DNA from: Pyxidicoccus xibeiensis
GTDB lineage: Bacteria; Myxococcota; Myxococcia; Myxococcales; Myxococcaceae
DNA: 64,000 nucleotides
Reading direction: 5' to 3'
Assembly (NCBI RefSeq): GCF_024198175.1
Contig: NZ_JAJVKV010000002.1
Location: 434,001-498,000 of the forward strand
Shown here one piece after another: positions 60,971 through 64,000 of the stretch. The notes under the pieces are model-generated. The model was given only the letters and a program-made list of their open reading frames with translations, did not search any database and was not told the origin of the DNA. How positions within the stretch are numbered: the stretch's first letter is position 1; every line of letters starts with the position of its first letter. A program made the translations under genes and the position numbers.

Positions 60971-63900
60971 ATGCGCGAGGACGTCTATCAGGAGGGCAGG
61001 TCGGAGGGGCTCCCCATGCTCGGTCGTGAGCCTTCCCGCGAGGATTCGGACTTCGACGACTCCCTCTTGAGGGAGCTGCGCTGGGAGGCGCCGCCGGCCT
61101 GGTTCCCGGTCCCCGGGGAGTCGCTCGGGGGAGCAGACGGGCGCAGGTATCAGGTCCTCGACTGGTTGGGCGGCGGGGGAATGGGGCAGGTCTTCCGCGC
61201 CCGGGACGAGACGCTGCAGCGTGAGGTGGCGCTCAAGTTCCTCCTGTCGCACCAGGGCTTCGACGCGGAGGTGCTGAGGGAGGCGCGCGCGATTGCCCGG
61301 CTGGACCACGACAACATCGTCCGCATCTTCGATGTGTCCGAGTGGATGGGCTCACCGGAGCTGCCCCAGGTGCCCTTCCTGGTCATGGAGTGTCTGGAGG
61401 GCGAGTCGCTCGCCGCGTTGTTGAAGCGGGGCCGCCTGGACGCACGGCGCGCGCTGGAGATTCTCGATGGCATCGCCGCGGGGCTCGCCCATGCGCACGA
61501 GCGCCACCTCATCCACCGCGACCTGAAGCCCAGCAATGTCTTCCTCACCCCGACGGGTGTGGTGAAGCTGCTGGACTTCGGCCTGTCGCACCTGGGCGCT
61601 CCGGGCGTGCCGCAGCTGTCCACGGGAGGGACACCGGCGTACATGGCTCCCGAGCAGTGGCGGGGCGAGACGCAGGACGCGCGCACCGATGTATGGGCGG
61701 CGGGCCTGGTGTTGTACGAGATGCTCACCGGAGTGGTGCAGTGTTCGGAGCCCACGTTGTCAGCGCTGCGGACGCGGGTGATGTCCGCGGAGCCCATGCC
61801 CCCGGTGCGCGTTTGCAACCCGGAGGTGCCGCCGGAAGTGGAGATGCTCCTGGCGACCGCATTGGCGAAGGACCCGGTGCGGCGCTTCCCGTCGGCGGTG
61901 GAGCTCCGGCGCGAGGTGCGCGAGCTGCGAGCGCGCCTGGCCAGGCCCGGAGCGGAGGAGACGGGGCCCCTGTCCAGGCAGCGCCGGCAGTTGGTGCTCC
62001 TCTCCTGTCAGCTCACGGGCTTCGCCGACCTCGCGCGGCGGCTGGATGCCGAGGACCTGGGGGAGCTCGAGACGGCCTTCCACCAGGGCTGTGTGGAGGC
62101 ACTCCAGCGCTACGGAGGCAGCGTCAACATGTACATGGGCGGCGAGGTGTACGCCTGCTTCGGCTGCCGCCAGGTGCGGGAGGATGACGCGGAGCGGGCG
62201 GCACGTGCCGCGCTGTCCCTGGCGCGCGAGCTGCCGGAACTCCTCCAGAGGAGGCTGACGCACCTGTCCCTCTCCGGGCTGGGCACGAGGGTGGGCCTCC
62301 ACACGGACCGCATCGTCCTGGACACACGCGCGCTCCATGGCGAGGCCCCGAGGGTGGTCTCCTGGATTGCGCGCCAGGCCGCGCCGGGAGAGGTGCTCAC
62401 GGGGGAGACGACCTGGAAGCAGGTGCGCGGGGCCTTCGAGACAGAGGACCTCGGTGCTCGTGACTTCTCGGGCATCGCGGGGACGGCAAGCCTGTCCCTC
62501 CACCGCGTGCTGCGCGAGCGGGAGGCCCGGGTCCGCTTCGAGCGGACGCTCGTGGCGGGCGGTCTCACGCCGCTGGTGGGGCGGGAGCAGGCGCTGCAAC
62601 GACTGCTGGCGCTCTGGGAGGCGGCCCGGGACGGTCGGGGGGCGTTCGTCCTGGTGCGCGGCGAGGCGGGCATCGGCAAGTCCCGCCTCATCCAGGAGCT
62701 GCATGAGCGCGTGCCCCCGGAGACGGCCATCCGGGTGCGGCTCCAGTGCTGGTCCCAGTTCAGTGCCATTGGCCAGCACCCTGCCGCCGAGCTGCTCCAG
62801 CGCCTGCTCGGCTTCGCCCCGGAGGACTCACCGCAGCGGCAGTTGGAGCAACTGGAGGCCTGGCTGGACACGGTCGGAATGCCTGGGATGGACGCGCAAC
62901 TGCTGGGCCTGCTCCTGGGGTTGCCCGTTCCCAAGGGCGCCCCGGTCTTCCAGCTCACATGCGAGCGGTGGCGGGAGCTGACGCATGTGGCCCTGGTGGA
63001 GCTGCTCCTGCGCCTCGCCCGACAGCGCCCCATGCTCCTGGTCGTCGAGGATGTGCACTGGGCTGACGCCTCCTGGCTCGAGTTCCTGGGTGCCCTCGTC
63101 GAGCGCATCGAAGGAGCGGCCCTGCTCGTTGTCCTCAGCGCCCGCCCGGAGTTCCAGCGGTGTCAGCCGGCCCGTGCTCGGGTGCACGAGCTCACCCTGG
63201 AGCGCCTGCCGGCCGGGCTCGCGACGACGCTGGTGAAGCAAGTCGCCCACGGCTCGGACCTGCCAGAGGAGACGGTGCGGAAGCTGGTGGAGAAGACGGA
63301 TGGGATTCCCCTCTTCATCGAGGAGATGACTCGCAGGGTCCTGGAGGGTGGGGCGGTGACGTCCATTCCCGCCACCCTGCATGACCTGCTGTTGTCGCGG
63401 TTGGACGTGCTGCCCTCGCGACAGAAGGCGCTGGCCCAGCTCTGCGCGGTGGTGGGACGGAGCTGCTGTCTGGAGTTGCTCGCGATCGTCACGGGGCGTG
63501 AGCCCGCCGACGTGCGACGAGAGCTCGCGGGGCTGATGGATGTGGGGTTGCTCCAGGAGGAGCCGGTGGAGGCGGGGGCGCCCGGGTACAGGTTCCGGCA
63601 CGCGCTCTTTCAGGATGCGGCGTACCAGTCCCTGACGCGTGGCGATCGGCGGGCCCATCACCGCCGCATCGCCCAGGTGCTGGTGGAGCACTTCCCGGAT
63701 GTGGTGGAGGACTGGCCCGAGGCCGTCGCGCACCACTTCTCGGAAGGGGGAGAGCCCGCGTCAGCCACCCTCTTCTGGAGCAGGGCCGGCCTACGCGCCT
63801 TCAGGCACAAGACCATTCCAGAAGCGGAAGGCCATCTGCTCCGGGCGCTGGAGCTCCTGCGCGGCTCGCCGGAGGCGCACGCAAGGCCCGAGGAAGAGCT

Positions 63901-64000
63901 GCCGGTGTTGGCCTTCCTGGGCTTCTCCCAGGCGTTGATTCAAGGGTTCGACTCGCCGGAGGCCGAGGGCACGGTTGCCCAGGCGTGTTCGCTGCTGCCT
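60971..64000 (+). CDS. Ser/Thr protein kinase - degenerate nucleotide cyclase - AAA ATPase regulator, 3'-truncated by window edge
   Basis: The frame opened by the ATG at 60971 (GGGAAG before it) stays open to base 64000, so at least 1010 residues are present. Kinase domain: GGGGMGQV loop, VALKF Lys89, HRDLKPSN with Asp184, DFG-type Asp202, GTPAYMAPEQ. Then a class III cyclase-like domain (about 338-520) that has lost both metal-binding Asp residues (Gln347 in CQLTGF, Gly391 in MGGEV) and the Asn of NxAAR. Then an AAA/STAND ATPase with Walker A GEAGIGKSRL (Lys570) and Walker B LLVVEDVHWADASW, followed by helical repeats. This layout resembles the myxobacterial 'TOMM kinase/cyclase' family. Divergent from the Liv operon. 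A signalling protein, not an enzyme of cAMP synthesis. Confidence 0.9.
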   Translation, partial: MREDVYQEGRSEGLPMLGREPSREDSDFDDSLLRELRWEAPPAWFPVPGESLGGADGRRYQVLDWLGGGGMGQVFRARDETLQREVALKFLLSHQGFDAEVLREARAIARLDHDNIVRIFDVSEWMGSPELPQVPFLVMECLEGESLAALLKRGRLDARRALEILDGIAAGLAHAHERHLIHRDLKPSNVFLTPTGVVKLLDFGLSHLGAPGVPQLSTGGTPAYMAPEQWRGETQDARTDVWAAGLVLYEMLTGVVQCSEPTLSALRTRVMSAEPMPPVRVCNPEVPPEVEMLLATALAKDPVRRFPSAVELRREVRELRARLARPGAEETGPLSRQRRQLVLLSCQLTGFADLARRLDAEDLGELETAFHQGCVEALQRYGGSVNMYMGGEVYACFGCRQVREDDAERAARAALSLARELPELLQRRLTHLSLSGLGTRVGLHTDRIVLDTRALHGEAPRVVSWIARQAAPGEVLTGETTWKQVRGAFETEDLGARDFSGIAGTASLSLHRVLREREARVRFERTLVAGGLTPLVGREQALQRLLALWEAARDGRGAFVLVRGEAGIGKSRLIQELHERVPPETAIRVRLQCWSQFSAIGQHPAAELLQRLLGFAPEDSPQRQLEQLEAWLDTVGMPGMDAQLLGLLLGLPVPKGAPVFQLTCERWRELTHVALVELLLRLARQRPMLLVVEDVHWADASWLEFLGALVERIEGAALLVVLSARPEFQRCQPARARVHELTLERLPAGLATTLVKQVAHGSDLPEETVRKLVEKTDGIPLFIEEMTRRVLEGGAVTSIPATLHDLLLSRLDVLPSRQKALAQLCAVVGRSCCLELLAIVTGREPADVRRELAGLMDVGLLQEEPVEAGAPGYRFRHALFQDAAYQSLTRGDRRAHHRRIAQVLVEHFPDVVEDWPEAVAHHFSEGGEPASATLFWSRAGLRAFRHKTIPEAEGHLLRALELLRGSPEAHARPEEELPVLAFLGFSQALIQGFDSPEAEGTVAQACSLLP

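Overview
The window is a GC-rich chromosomal segment (G or C at most third codon positions) from a myxobacterium, most likely of the Myxococcaceae/Archangiaceae group. This rests on the combination of a cis-AT modular polyketide synthase, many secreted lipoproteins, an RCC1/carboxypeptidase-regulatory lipoprotein, a TonB receptor, tandem secreted Hint-domain proteins and a kinase-cyclase-ATPase regulator. No rRNA, tRNA, CRISPR array or insertion sequence was recognised. The species cannot be named from the sequence alone.

Region 1 (1-17.7 kb): the 3' part of a modular PKS. The first gene enters from the left edge. It carries the end of one module and a complete fully reducing module with a methylmalonyl-type AT. 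The second gene carries a KS-AT*-DH*-KR-ACP module whose AT and DH have lost their catalytic motifs, and it ends without a thioesterase. Behind a bidirectional hairpin lies a reverse-strand set: an MFS exporter and an acyl-CoA dehydrogenase, then a QsdR-like TetR regulator. The regulator is divergent from a FabG-type reductase across a perfect 22-bp palindrome.

Region 2 (17.8-26 kb): unlinked housekeeping and accessory genes. They are a Cys-rich lipoprotein, a two-gene membrane cassette, a YeiH-type transporter, MntP, a carboxyltransferase, a V4R-like protein, and a GXWXG/DUF4334 protein translationally coupled to a zinc alcohol dehydrogenase.

Region 3 (26-44 kb): cell-surface genes. They are a small Cys-tailed lipoprotein, an RCC1 beta-propeller lipoprotein, a TonB-dependent receptor, a three-gene operon (membrane protein, propeller lipoprotein, M4 metalloprotease with PPC domains), three tandem Hint-domain paralogues of which the middle one is decayed, a three-gene set sharing a 'DIFSGR' domain, a methyltransferase and another lipoprotein.

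Region 4 (44-60.7 kb): a catabolic region. An IclR regulator, an acyl-CoA dehydrogenase and an alpha/beta hydrolase are divergent from a 3-hydroxyacyl-CoA dehydrogenase, thiolase, aldehyde dehydrogenase and alcohol dehydrogenase. A Liv-type ABC uptake operon follows, with an embedded acyl-CoA synthetase and an outer-membrane channel. The same TTTCGC-N3-GCGRAA motif lies in both control regions, which suggests a single IclR regulon for uptake, CoA activation and beta-oxidation of a hydrophobic acid or alcohol. Between the two halves sits a tandem duplication of a miniature gene (23 and 21 codons), each copy with its own ribosome binding site and a GC-rich hairpin right after the stop. These are the least explained elements of the window.

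Region 5 (61-64 kb): the start of a large Ser/Thr kinase - degenerate nucleotide cyclase - AAA ATPase regulator that runs off the right edge.
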